From positions 25,906,213-25,970,212 of the forward strand of contig OZ234493.1 in the NCBI GenBank assembly GCA_965153455.1: a stretch of DNA of 64,000 nucleotides, read 5' to 3'. The notes below the pieces were generated by a model. It saw only the letters and a program-made list of their open reading frames with translations. It had not been told where the DNA came from and ran no database searches. Made by a program: the position numbers and the translations under genes. Source of the DNA: Sphagnum compactum. Taxonomy: Eukaryota; Bryophyta; Sphagnopsida; Sphagnales. Positions 37,661 through 47,883 of the stretch are shown here, piece after piece (position 1 is the stretch's first letter; each line of letters begins with the position of its first letter).

Positions 37661-40600
37661 TGCAACCTCCTCATCATACTAAGAGGTTGGGTTCTGGCAC
37701 ATTAGTTGTGCTTTTGTTATTTTCTAGCAAATGTGCATTGTGCAAATATGAGCTTATTATCTCTTTGTGACTTCTAAAAGCTCTGCAGCAAATTAGAATG
37801 TTTCTTTTTGTTTTACATCCCATGTATAAGATTTCATTTTCCATACATATATGAATGCCCACTTTGGAGTATTGTCTAACCCATTTTTCAAAACACCCTT
37901 CTTTGTTGAAAGTATGTCCCATGATACCCTATACAAAATGCTTTGGAGTTGAAGAAGTAGTCTATCAAATAACCCATTGTTAACTACATCCCTAATATCA
38001 ATTCCATATTCCACTTGCTTGGAAGCCAAGGGTCGACATGCTAACCTACACGGTTAATCCAAGGGTCTCAAGTGTGCAACTTGGTTGGGAAGTTGCATTT
38101 TCCATTTGGGGTTTTGGTTTAGTTGTGAGCACATGAAACATATGTGCACCCTTGCCACTCACATTTGTGCTATATTGTGATTTTATTTTATTTTGGAAGT
38201 TTTCATTTTTTTTTAAATGCATGAACAATTTTCTTAAGGTTTCAGTGTTCCTTAAGACATAAATATCTAATTCATGGTTCATGATATGTTTCTTGCTACT
38301 ATTACTTGCCATTATGTTAGTGATTGGATTTGACCAAAGTTGTTAATATGCTGCATGTATAGGTGTTGGCCGTTGGTTAATTTATTGTTTTGCATGAAAC
38401 CCAAGAAATTATAAAAATAATTTTGTAATTCTTGGGTTTCATGCAAAACATTTTGGGCCATAGATTTCGAATAAATGCTACAAGAACTTTGACTTTGCTT
38501 CTCCAAACCTTCAAACCTTCATCTATGAAGCTTATTTCGACAAAACACATACTTTCATGGTTTTACAAGCAAATTACGGGAGTTATGTGTTTCAAACACA
38601 ACATTAACTTTTTCACCAAAATATCATGTTGTTAGGTTGCATAAACGACATGTGATGTCACCTATCACAAGCTAACCCTTATACAAATACAATAATAAAA
38701 AATCCCTGCCAAAAGTCAGATACCAAGCTGAATCATTTTCAACTTCAAAATTACACACTCATACATTTATTTTTTCATTATCATTTATTATTTAACATGT
38801 GCAATAGGATAAAAATGTCATAGATTGGTCCATTTTGAATAGCATGTGCACATATTTCCTAATATTCTTACAAGGTCTGAACTTTTCGATAAAATGCCTA
38901 ATCTCAATGCTGTGAAAGATGTAATAATATGTCTTTGGACTTAGTTTCAAGTTTCAACCCCAAGGGAAACCTCATTTCATGCTCTATCAACACAATATCA
39001 ACATATCAAAGGATTTTGCAAATTACTCAATCCTAAATGTGTTAACCCAAAATAAGATCAGTTATGGATCCAAAAAAGTCCCATGTCCTTGGTAAATCAT
39101 TATAAGGGTCGATAAATGTTTTCGTTCAATTCCCCAACGAAAATATTGAATTGCATATGAGGCGCTTTGCCTTTCACAATCTTTTAGCTATGAAGTTCTA
39201 TAACAAAATATCTGTCCTTCTGGTAGAATATATTTTATAACCTCATTTTGAAATACTTGAGAATGTTCAGAATGATCATATGATTTTGCACAAATGGTAG
39301 GGTTTAAACATGATTCATTTCCATAAATACAATATAATTTACATTGTGAGTAAAATTGGAGCAATTGATGAGATTCACCGCATGCAATGCACATTGTGAC
39401 ATGATTTGAGGGTTGTATACACACAATGTTGCATATTAAAACACCTGACAACTACATATTTGAAATTGTTGTTGCTTTTGTGAAGGTGTAAGTCATCAAT
39501 TGGCACCTTTGACACTTGTTAATGTTGAATAAAATATCTAATAGATTATTCAAATAAGTTATGATTGGAAGAAAACTGATAGTGATTATGTGTGATTTTT
39601 TTTTTACATTTTTTTTAATTTCCAAAAGTGGCAAACATTGCTAAAAAAACACATTTTACATTCTAAACATGTTTTTCTAACTTTTTTAATTCACAAAATA
39701 TTGAAAATATACCACAAAAATAACCATTCATTTGTCTTTAATAGTGTCATGGCCAGGGTAGCCTTCATCTTGCAACTAAGGTTAAGACATGAAAAGGGAA
39801 ATGAGTTGCATTATCTGCTAGGATTTAAGCACATTCTCACAAGTGTGGAAAAATGTAAAAGAGTGACCCCCAACACTCCCAAGTAGTGGATTCCTATTTT
39901 GAAGGTTGGGAGTCCTAGAATGTTCTAAAATTTTGGAACAAGGTTTGAAGATTCAAACCTTGTCGAAATTGGGCCTTTTTTAGATTGTTAAAAAAAGTCT
40001 TGAAAATCATATAGTAAATATGTATCGCATTTCCCATTTGAAGATTTGAAACACAAATTATAAGGTCAATTGAATGGTCAAGAATCAAATTAATAATTAA
40101 ACTCCTAATTGCTAAAATGTTCGATAAAAAGATCAAAATCAACTTTCCAAAATGTCATTGGAAAGCTCTTTTTAAAGGCTATAATTTTTCCTTTGAAATA
40201 TCTTAACTAAAAATCCATGTATGAAGGAGTTATGAGCCTACAATGTAACAAAAGTCATAACTTGGCAATTTTAAGACCCCTACTTGGGAGTCTTGAAAAT
40301 GTATGCCACTTTTGATGTTGTTTCCACCACCATTTATAATCTATGTTATGAGTGAGAAAGAATGTCAATGACTCCTCCCAACTCCATGCCATGACAAGTC
40401 ATGTGAATGTGTGTTTTCAATGATTTGATCCATGCACCATTTTGGTTCTAATTTGTAATAATCACCCTTTCTTTATTTGTGCAAATTATTTTTCACTTTG
40501 AATTCAAATTTGTGATACTGTCATTATACACTTTAAAACCATTGAAATTTTTTCTTTGCGAAAACTAGGGAACACACCTTAGGCTTGCACTCCATTGTAA

Positions 40601-40702
40601 GATCAAAAATTGATAAGTTATCTACCCCCATTAAAATTTGACAAACCTAAAGGTGCATCAAATAAGGTTTCGAAAATCATTATTCAATTTATCCCATCTA
40701 GG
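37661..40702. other. AT-rich intergenic DNA with a perfect hairpin
   Basis: No supportable gene. Minus-strand open frames at 37,674-38,312 partly repeat the same words in different frames and may be transposon debris. The hairpin at 38,387-38,449 is listed separately. Confidence 0.5.
38387..38449. repeat. Perfect 21-bp inverted repeat with 21-nt loop
   Basis: Arm one (38,387-38,407, GTTTTGCATGAAACCCAAG...) is the exact reverse complement of arm two (38,429-38,449), with a 21-nt A/T-rich loop between. Such a stem could be a fold-back transposon or a small-RNA-type hairpin; no transcript evidence is available here. Confidence 0.85.
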
Positions 40703-41631
40703 GTTCAATCATGATTGGGGTTCCAAAAAGGAGTGACCAAGTGAAAAAGGACTACAAATGACAATTTTAGATTGTCATAGTGTTTAGTTTGTTCAACTAT
40801 GGCATAATGTTGTGTTCCTATTATTAAGGTGCATTCACACCTAATGTTAAGTCAGCGTTAAGTGAAATTCTAAGTGGCAACCAATGTTAAATGGGCAATT
40901 GTTTAATATTAAGTGAATGTTAACTTAGCATAAAATCTTCATGGTAAATAGGTTTAGGTCCTAAATGACTAGCTTGGTGTTATAGGACTTAATATTAAAA
41001 TGTTTAACACCAAGTGTGAATGCACCTTTAGAGTATGAAGAAAACAAGTTTGTTTTAAAAATCCAACAATTATTGGATATGGTTGTGTAAAATTCCTTGA
41101 TTAATTTTATGGTTAGTTGTCCATATTACAATTTTTTATAAAGGAATTCATGAAATATTAATGCAATTGATTTCAAAAGTTTTTTTGTATGAAATACATG
41201 TGTCTCTTTATGCAACTACATGTTCATTAGTTCAACTTGATGAAAACAAATCGTTGAAACAAAGGGTTGCAAGGGAAATTATTCCTTTTAAAAATCATTT
41301 AAATAATTTTTTATATTCATTTGGTTCAAAACTCTTAACTCTATATGTAGGTCACATGTGCAAGAAGTAATAATGTGAGAAAACATGTTTAGTTGATTTT
41401 AGAAGCTCATAGTTCAAAAATAAAAGTTCAAGACTTGTAAACCAAAATATTGATGCACAATTATAAATACATGCGAAAAATGGCAATCAACACACAAATT
41501 ATTTTATCTTGAACTATTCAATTTTTCTCATTTAAACTTGTGCTGTCTAAATTTTCATTTGTAAAAAAGTGCCCTAACAAAGGGCCAAAATCCTTTTTTC
41601 TTTTTTTTTGGAACCCCAACCATGAATGGAC
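40703..41631 (+). mobile_element. Dispersed repeat family 2, copy B
   Basis: Begins TCATGATTGGGGTTCC (inside 40,703-40,730) and ends with the inverted counterpart GGAACCCCAACCATGA near 41,610-41,625, so the ends are terminal inverted repeats of about 20 bp. It shares ordered blocks with copy A. MITE family 1 copy 2 is nested inside it. An open frame at 41,161-41,370 (FKNHL) has a faint counterpart in copy A (FKNHL near 24,360), but the protein is unknown. Confidence 0.65.
40827..41027. mobile_element. MITE family 1, copy 2
   Basis: A 201-bp element with perfect 14-bp terminal inverted repeats (AGGTGCATTCACAC / GTGTGAATGCACCT) flanked by TTA at 40,824-40,826 and 41,028-41,030. The interior matches copy 1 at 10,931-11,152. 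The 3-bp TTA duplication suggests the PIF/Harbinger superfamily. It sits inside repeat family 2 copy B, so it inserted later. Confidence 0.85.
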
Positions 41632-42223
41632 AAAATAGTTATTTGATGCCAAATAATTATGTGCAATTCCCATCAAGGGAGTTGTGAAATGAATGTTAGT
41701 ATCAAAATTTAGTCAATTAAAATATATTGCACAATGACTAATAATGAATGCAATGACTAACAAATTGTGTTCCCATGTGAAAATAATATGTAGTATTATA
41801 TATTAATGAAAATTTATACATCCTTATTTAAATTCATGAAACAATATTAAGTCTAGTAACATTTTAAGGTTTTTTTAAAATCATTTTTTTGACAAATCTA
41901 TTTAATTTGAAATTTAAAAAATGATTTTATCATTTAAACCAAGGTTGTCACCATGTCTGTGCGGCTGTCACGACATGACGGACACATCTAGATGCATATG
42001 CACCCTTGCGTCATGTCAATATAGGGTTAACCTACATCAACATAGGGTCAACCTAGGTCGAAAACACTCTTGAGTTGATTGAAACAGATTTATGGGCAAT
42101 CGAAATTGGACACATTTTGGTCATTGTAAACCTTGTGGAAATTGAAAAAATTCAATCGACAAACCTTTTGATGACTAAAAAAAATTTCAATCACCATTGG
42201 ATAAACTCAATCACCATACCTTG

Positions 42224-42830
42224 TGGCGACCGAAATTTTCGATCGCCCTTTTCTATGGCCACAAAAAAGGGGCGTGTCATATGTTTTTGGAAAGCCTTCA
42301 ACAAGGGCTTTCCAAAAACATATGACACACCCCACTTCCTAGCGACCGAAAAAACTTCAGTCGCCATTGGATAGTGCTAGTCTATGGATGGCAACCAAAT
42401 TTTTTGGTCACCATTCGACACACCCCCACCATCGGATGGTGACTGAAATTTTCAGTCGCCAAAAGGGGTGCGGGCCTATGCTATCATTTTGGGAAAAAAT
42501 AATTCAACCTTCGCTTTCCCTATTTGGCGATTGAACACTTTTAATCGCCATCCAATGGTGTGGATGTGACGATGATGATCGAAATTCTTTGGTCGCCATC
42601 CAATGGTGGGGTTATGTCGGATGGCGACCAATATTTTTCGGTCACCATTCGACACACCCCCCTCTATCCGATGGTGACCAAAGTTTTTTGGTCGCCAAGA
42701 AAAATGGGCATGTCATATGATTTCGGAAAGCCATCAACAAGGGTTTTCCCAAAAAATGTCAAGGGTTTTCCAAAAACATATGACATGCACCCGTTTCCTA
42801 GTGACTAAAAGAATTCAGTTGCCATCGGAT
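42224..42830. repeat. Array of GGCGACC palindromes, left half
   Basis: Repeated hairpins of the form GGCGACC-AAA-TTT-GGTCGCC or variants near 42,224, 42,391, 42,438, 42,621 and 42,674, separated by GACACACCCC and CCATCGGATGG phrases that also pair. It includes a perfect 23-bp inverted repeat (42,274-42,296 with 42,306-42,328, arms starting GTGTCATATG and a 9-nt loop) and a degenerate second copy near 42,710-42,790. Confidence 0.85.
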
Positions 42831-43040
42831 TGAAAAGATTGGGGGGGGAGGGCTTGAGCTCTTGCAAAACACACACACACCAAGAAGGCAACAAGTCCTG
42901 CAAAAAACAGTGGCGAAGATCCGTTGCGCGCGTGTCAATTGATGTGGATGTAGAACGGTCACTAAGCACGCCAGTCGATGTAGAACAGTCACTGACGCAC
43001 ATCATGAGTGTCAGCTCTAGTTGAGCTTGACATCTCAACA
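42831..43040 (-). repeat. Copia 3' LTR (left copy)
   Basis: A 210-bp repeat starting TG and ending CA, matching 47,666-47,878 with roughly a dozen to 18 differences by eye. It has a G-run near one end and a CA-rich run. Flanked outside by CGGAT (42,826-42,830). As the coding strand is minus, this is the downstream LTR. Confidence 0.92.
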
Positions 43041-43051
43041 CTCCCCCTCAA
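43041..43051 (-). other. Polypurine tract
   Basis: Minus-strand TTGAGGGGGAG directly adjoins the 3' LTR, the expected primer for plus-strand DNA synthesis. Confidence 0.8.
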
Positions 43052-43739
43052 GCTCAACTCCAACTCCATCACTCCAAGCATGCTACAGAATCGGCGATGC
43101 TTCTCAACTCCCAAGACCTTGGTGAAGATGTCAACAACCTGATCCTCTGTGCTGACATAAATAAGATCAATCTCACCTGCCAAGACCTTCTCCCTGATGA
43201 AGTGATAATAAACCTCAATGTGTTTCGTCCGTGCATGAAACACTGGGTTCCTAGCCAGCTGAATACTGCTAAGGTTATCACAATATATGACAACCTAGTA
43301 GCTTGCGGAACCAAGCTACCTCACATGCTGCCATCGCAGCACCCCTGTACTCTGCCTCTGTGCTCGACAAGGCAACTGTCGGCTGCTTCTTGCTACTCCA
43401 CGTAACAGCAACACTCCCAAAAGATAACATAAAACCGCTAGTATATCTCCTGTCTGAGATGCTACCAGCCCAATTAGCATCTATGTATCCATGCACCTGC
43501 AACTCTGTGCTAGCCTCATAAAAGAGACCATAATCTACTGTGGCACTCACATAGCGTAGTGTGTGCCTCACACCATCCAAATGTGGCTTCCAAGGAACCT
43601 GCATAAACTAGCTTTCCAACCCAACTGTGTAGTTTAAGTCCGGCCTGGTGATCGTCATGTAGATAAGACTGCCCACTATCTTCTTGTACATAGTGGCATC
43701 CTCTAAAACCTCACCTACATCTGCACTCAACTTGCCATT
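43052..43739 (-). pseudogene. Copia RNase H region (broken)
   Basis: Continues the reverse transcriptase polypeptide after a premature TAA at 43,740-43,742. The next segment shows IVGSLIYMTITRPDL wording typical of the copia RT-RNase H junction, then a further stop near 43,606. The RNase H part (43,278-43,604) has DANWAG and SSTEAEYRG. The last segment contains KHIEV and DQVVDIFTK, the usual copia pol terminus. RNase H acidic residues are kept but the chain is interrupted. Confidence 0.85.
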
Positions 43740-44948
43740 TTAATTCAGTGGTACAAAAATGGGCTTACAACCAACCATACCATATTTGGACAGCATGTCC
43801 AATGCATACTGTCGCTGTAACAACCATATACCCTCAAGTGTCCTGATGACCTCAATGCCTAGGAAGAATTTGAGCTCACCCAAATCCTTCACGTCAAACT
43901 TCTGCTTAAAGAGACTTTTTACATGCTCAACTTCCTTCTCATTGTCGCCCCCAACAATCAAATCATCCACATAGATAGTGATGACCACAATACCCTCATC
44001 ACTCTTATGCACATAGAGTGAATGATCTGCATTTGACATACAAAAGCCAATGGTGACAAGATACTCTGCAATTTTGTCATGCCATGCTCTCAGTGCTTGT
44101 TTCAGTCCATACAAGGCTTTACGCAGCCTGCACACATATTTTGGGTGACTCATATCCTCATATCCAGGTGGCTGGTCCAAATACACCTCTTCTTGCAACT
44201 CGCCATGCAAGAAGGCATTCTTTACATCCATTTGATGTAGCACCGAACCTCTTGATGCAGCCACTGCAATCACAGCTCTCACTGTTGCCATCTTTGCAAC
44301 AGGAGCAAATGTCTCCTCATAATCAATGCCATGTGTCTGGGCATATCCTTTGGCTACTAATCTAGCCTTATACATGCTTATGCTTCCATATGAGTTGTGC
44401 TTCACTTTGTACACCCATTTACATCCAATAGCCTTTTTCCCTTCAGGTAAAGGCACCAACTCCCATGTCCTGTTTGCATCCAATGCAGCCATTTCCTCAT
44501 CCATGGCTTTATCCCAAAGTGCATGCCCAATGGCATCTTCAAAACAAATGGGTTCAACATCCTGCACAACCTTTGCCATATATGCATAATGGCGAGCTAC
44601 ATAACCATCATATATCAATCTCTGGACTGGTCGTCTTTCCCTGGTAGACCTGCGTGGACCTGGATCTGTCCGTGGTGTCCTATTTGCTGCATTAGCTCTT
44701 TTCACACCAAGTGTCTTGATAGCTGGAATCCCAAACTCCTCATCAAGGCTCTGCTCAGAGCCACTAGACTCTCCATCTACATGTGAATATCCTGCAGAAA
44801 TGTCAGGCATACCAAGGGCCTCACCAACCTTCTCTTTTCCTTTATATGATGCATCACCTGTATTTGTAGGACTGCTATTATGACGCAGCCTACCACTCCA
44901 TGGTCTATTAGTAGACCCACTAGAAGGGGACTCTCGTGGTCCACTCAA
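43740..44948 (-). pseudogene. Copia reverse transcriptase
   Basis: The longest intact part of pol, 402 codons. It shows WVYKVKHN, ARLVAKGYAQ, GIDYEETFAPVAKM, QMDVKNAFLHG, LYGLKQALRAW and the catalytic YVDDLIVGG, all standard copia RT motifs. It ends at a premature stop just after the RT core. Upstream it is separated from the integrase by stops and a frameshift. RT would copy element RNA to DNA in a virus-like particle; here it is a fossil segment. Confidence 0.93.
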
Positions 44949-45542
44949 TGTTTATGATTGCTGACTTGCATTCTTTGCAACCACATGCTCGTCTGCATCA
45001 GCCCCAATAGTGTCTTTTACATCAGCATACTAGCTGCTCATTTCATCAAACACAACATCCCTGCTCACCCTCATTTCACTGTGATAGGGTTATAACATAT
45101 GTACCCTTTCTGCTCAAGTGAGTATCCAATGAAAATTACATTTTTCAGCCTTCGGATCCAATTTAGTCCGTAGCTCATCTGGTACATGTACATATGCAAT
45201 GCACCCAAACACTTTCAAGTGTGACAAATCTGGTTTTCTGCCACTGTACTTCTCCTCTGGAGTCATACCATGCACTGCTGCTGTGGGGGTCTTGTTCATG
45301 ATGTAAACTGCAGTCACAACTGCTTCAGCCCAATAATGATGTGGCATGCTCTTGTTAGCCATTTATGCACGAGCAACCTCTGCAATGTGCTTGTTCTTTC
45401 TCTTAGCAACTCCATTTTGCTGCGGAGTATACCTGCATGTAAATTGCCTCTGAATTCCATGCATTTTCAAATATGTAATAAACTCATTGGAGAAATATTC
45501 TCCCCCTCCATTTGACCTTAGGCACTTAACTTGCAACCGTGT
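44949..45542 (-). pseudogene. Copia integrase C-terminal part (stops and frameshift)
   Basis: In the frame of the gag-pro-integrase segment the chain continues past a TAA at 45,543-45,545 with SNGGGEYFSNEF, which carries the glutamate of the integrase DDE triad, and YTPQQNGVA. A second TAA at 45,363-45,365 interrupts it, followed by HHYWAEAVVTAVYIMN and HLKVFGC, both normal copia integrase wording. A one-base insertion near 45,140 then shifts the frame before IGYSLEQKGY. Confidence 0.85.
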
Positions 45543-47006
45543 TTACTTTTCAGCCAACATTCTGAAATTCTGAAAGTGACTAAACACTTCACTTTTTTCC
45601 TTCATGAAGTACACCCACACTTTCCTTGTGTGGTCATCAATGAATGATACATAGTAGCGACATCCTCCCATTGACGTCGTCTTGGTTGGCCCCCATACAT
45701 CTGAATGCACTACATCAAGTGCTCTCTTACTTACATTCTTGTCATGCGGAAACACATTCCTTGTTTGCTTCCCAAATTGACATGCTTCACATATCTTATG
45801 CATTCCATCCACCTTAAACTTTGGCAAACCAGTGACAATTTTTGAATTCTGCATAGACTTCAATTGTTGCTCATTTACATGACCAATACGCTTATGCCAT
45901 ATGTCCATATCAGCCACAACTCCTGCACCTTGTGCAAACATAGCAGCTTCCACCTCAGGCATGCTTACATCCAAAGTAAACATTTTGCCCATTCTTTTGC
46001 CCTTAGCAACTAAACGACATTTGTCCTTGAAGTCTTCAACATAGCAGCCATCAGGGTTGAACCGAACTTGCAAACCCTGCTCAATCATTTGCCCAACAAA
46101 AACCAAGTTCTTTGTGATATTGGGCACATGATACACATCAGACAAGTACTTTATCTTGCCATCTTGCATAGCTAATAGCACATTCCCGATATGAGCAATG
46201 GGATGGGCTGTGTCATCTCCCGTCTCTACATAACCTAGTTTTTCCAGATTTTTGACATCCCTAAACCACTCACCATGATAGGTCATGTCGTTAGAGGCTT
46301 CCGAATCCACATACCATACATTATCAACATTTGTGGATACATTTGCAACCATTGTATTTAGCATGTGCTGCACAACAAATAGATGCTCATACCTATCTTT
46401 AGCCTGCTTGCTTGAAGATGCATAATTATTCTGCTGCAGTCTTCCATTCCTCATGTCACTTTCCTTCTTTCTACATTTTCTGGCCCAATGGCCTGGTTTG
46501 CCATAATAATGACAGTCTCTAGAATCTGATCCAGATTGTTGTCTGTTCCAATTGCCACGTCTTCTTTGCCCCCCCCTGCCTTGAGACTGGCCTCTTCCAC
46601 CACCTTTGTATGACTGTTGTTGATGTGAGTCATTTGACTGTTGTTGTCCAAAATTCTGATTTCCAAAACAGCCACCACCTTGGCCTTGACCACGACCTCT
46701 TCCTTTGCCTCTACCTGTAGTTGAGTAGAAGGCATGCTGCTCTACATTGTTCTTGTTTTGTGTAGAACAGTCTTCATTTAAAGTTTTCTCTTCTACAATT
46801 AGCATTGAGACAAGATCTCGAAAGTTAGGAACATTCTCCTTGACAATTATGGATGTCTTGAAAGGTTTGTATTCCTTTCCAAATCCATTTAGACAAACGC
46901 TGACCAAATCATCATCATCCACAGATACATTAATAGATGCAAGGGATTCAACAATACCCTTGATTTTCAATGAATACTCATTGATAGACATGTTCTTCTT
47001 CTCCAC
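45543..47006 (-). pseudogene. Copia gag C-terminus, protease and integrase N-terminus
   Basis: A 487-codon frame. The gag part ends in Gly/Arg/Gln-rich sequence and a zinc knuckle reading CHYYGKPGHWARKC, where the second cysteine is tyrosine. The protease site reads YVDSEASNDMT, with the DSG glycine replaced by glutamate. The integrase N-terminal zinc region (HKRIGH...CEACQFGK) and the first two catalytic aspartates (HSDVWGP and FIDDHTRK) are intact. It ends at an in-frame TAA inside integrase. The changed knuckle and protease residues alone would be expected to disable the element. Confidence 0.9.
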
Positions 47007-47495
47007 AGTGTGCAGCTCTTGTTTTAGCTACAGCTTCCTTGCCTTTGTATTTGTCTAGAACATCTGCACCAAGTTCTGCCATGCTTCTGCTGGAGTGTGA
47101 GCATCTTGTATGTGCCCAATCATAGTGTCTATAACACTGACAGACAACCAATACATGACCTTGCATGCACCCTGGTTCCAATCCTTGAATGCCTTTATCT
47201 CTACTGCAGTGGCATTCTCCTCGGGCAACTTTGGAGGGTCTTCATTCTCACCTTCCACATAGTCCCAAAATCCTTTTCCCATAAGGAAATTGGTCATCCT
47301 GAACTTCCAAGCATGGAAGTTGTTCTTGTCAAACTTCTCACTAACAATTTGATTGATGCCGCCTGACATCTTGTCGAATAGCATACGAACACCTTCTGAC
47401 TCAAAACAGGGGTCGAGATGATGCAGAAACGTAGTTTCAGCCCCAAAATTCCGTCCGAAAGACAGTATACAATCCCTATAGCTTTGTCTTGGCAA
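47007..47495 (-). pseudogene. Copia gag N-terminus
   Basis: The likely start is the ATG at 47,369, giving MSGGINQIVSEKFDKNN and then HAWKFRMTNFLMGKGFWDYV, the usual opening of copia gag (UBN2-type). The frame stops at 47,055, and gag resumes as KKNMSINEYSLKIKGI in the following segment, so gag is split by a mutation near 47,000-47,055. Confidence 0.85.
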
Positions 47496-47652
47496 AAACA
47501 GCTCCTCGATCCGATGTCGTTTGCCGGTGCCTCTCGAAGAGCTCCGACACGGGTGTAGTGGTGAACACGAAGGGGGAAGAGATGATGACCTCTCACTGCC
47601 GTACTGCCTCTTTTGCTTCTTGTGCTTGTTACTCAGCCCTTAGCCTGTACCA

Positions 47653-47665
47653 GGCTCTGATACCA
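47653..47665 (-). other. Primer-binding site, tRNA-iMet
   Basis: Minus-strand TGGTATCAGAGCC lies immediately inside the 5' LTR. It is complementary to the 3' end of plant initiator tRNA-Met, the standard primer for copia elements. Confidence 0.93.
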
Positions 47666-47878
47666 TGAAAAGATTGGGGGGGGGAGAGCTTGAGCTCATG
47701 CAAAACACACACACACCAAGAAGGCAACAAGTCCTGCAAAAAACAGTGGCAAAGATCCGTCACGCACGCGCGTAAGTCGATGTGGATGTAGAATAGTCAC
47801 TAAGCGCGCCAGTCGATGTAGAATGGTCACTGACGCACATCATGAGTGTCAGCTCTAGTTGAGCTTGACATCTCAACA
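47666..47878 (-). repeat. Copia 5' LTR (right copy)
   Basis: A 213-bp LTR, TG...CA, matching the left copy; followed outside by CGGAT at 47,879-47,883. The main differences from the left LTR are in the G-run, around GATCCGT and in GTAGAAYRGTC. Confidence 0.92.
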
Positions 47879-47883
47879 CGGAT

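Larger units (their letters stand above)
42831..47878 (-). mobile_element. Ty1/copia LTR retrotransposon, defective
   Basis: A structurally complete 5,048-bp element: two LTRs, 5-bp duplication CGGAT (42,826-42,830 and 47,879-47,883), tRNA-Met primer site and polypurine tract. Domain order on the minus strand is gag, protease, integrase, reverse transcriptase, RNase H, which is the copia order. It lies inside the palindrome-rich element. In-frame stops, at least one frameshift and altered catalytic residues show that it cannot transpose by itself. LTR divergence of several percent means the insertion is not very recent. Confidence 0.93.
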
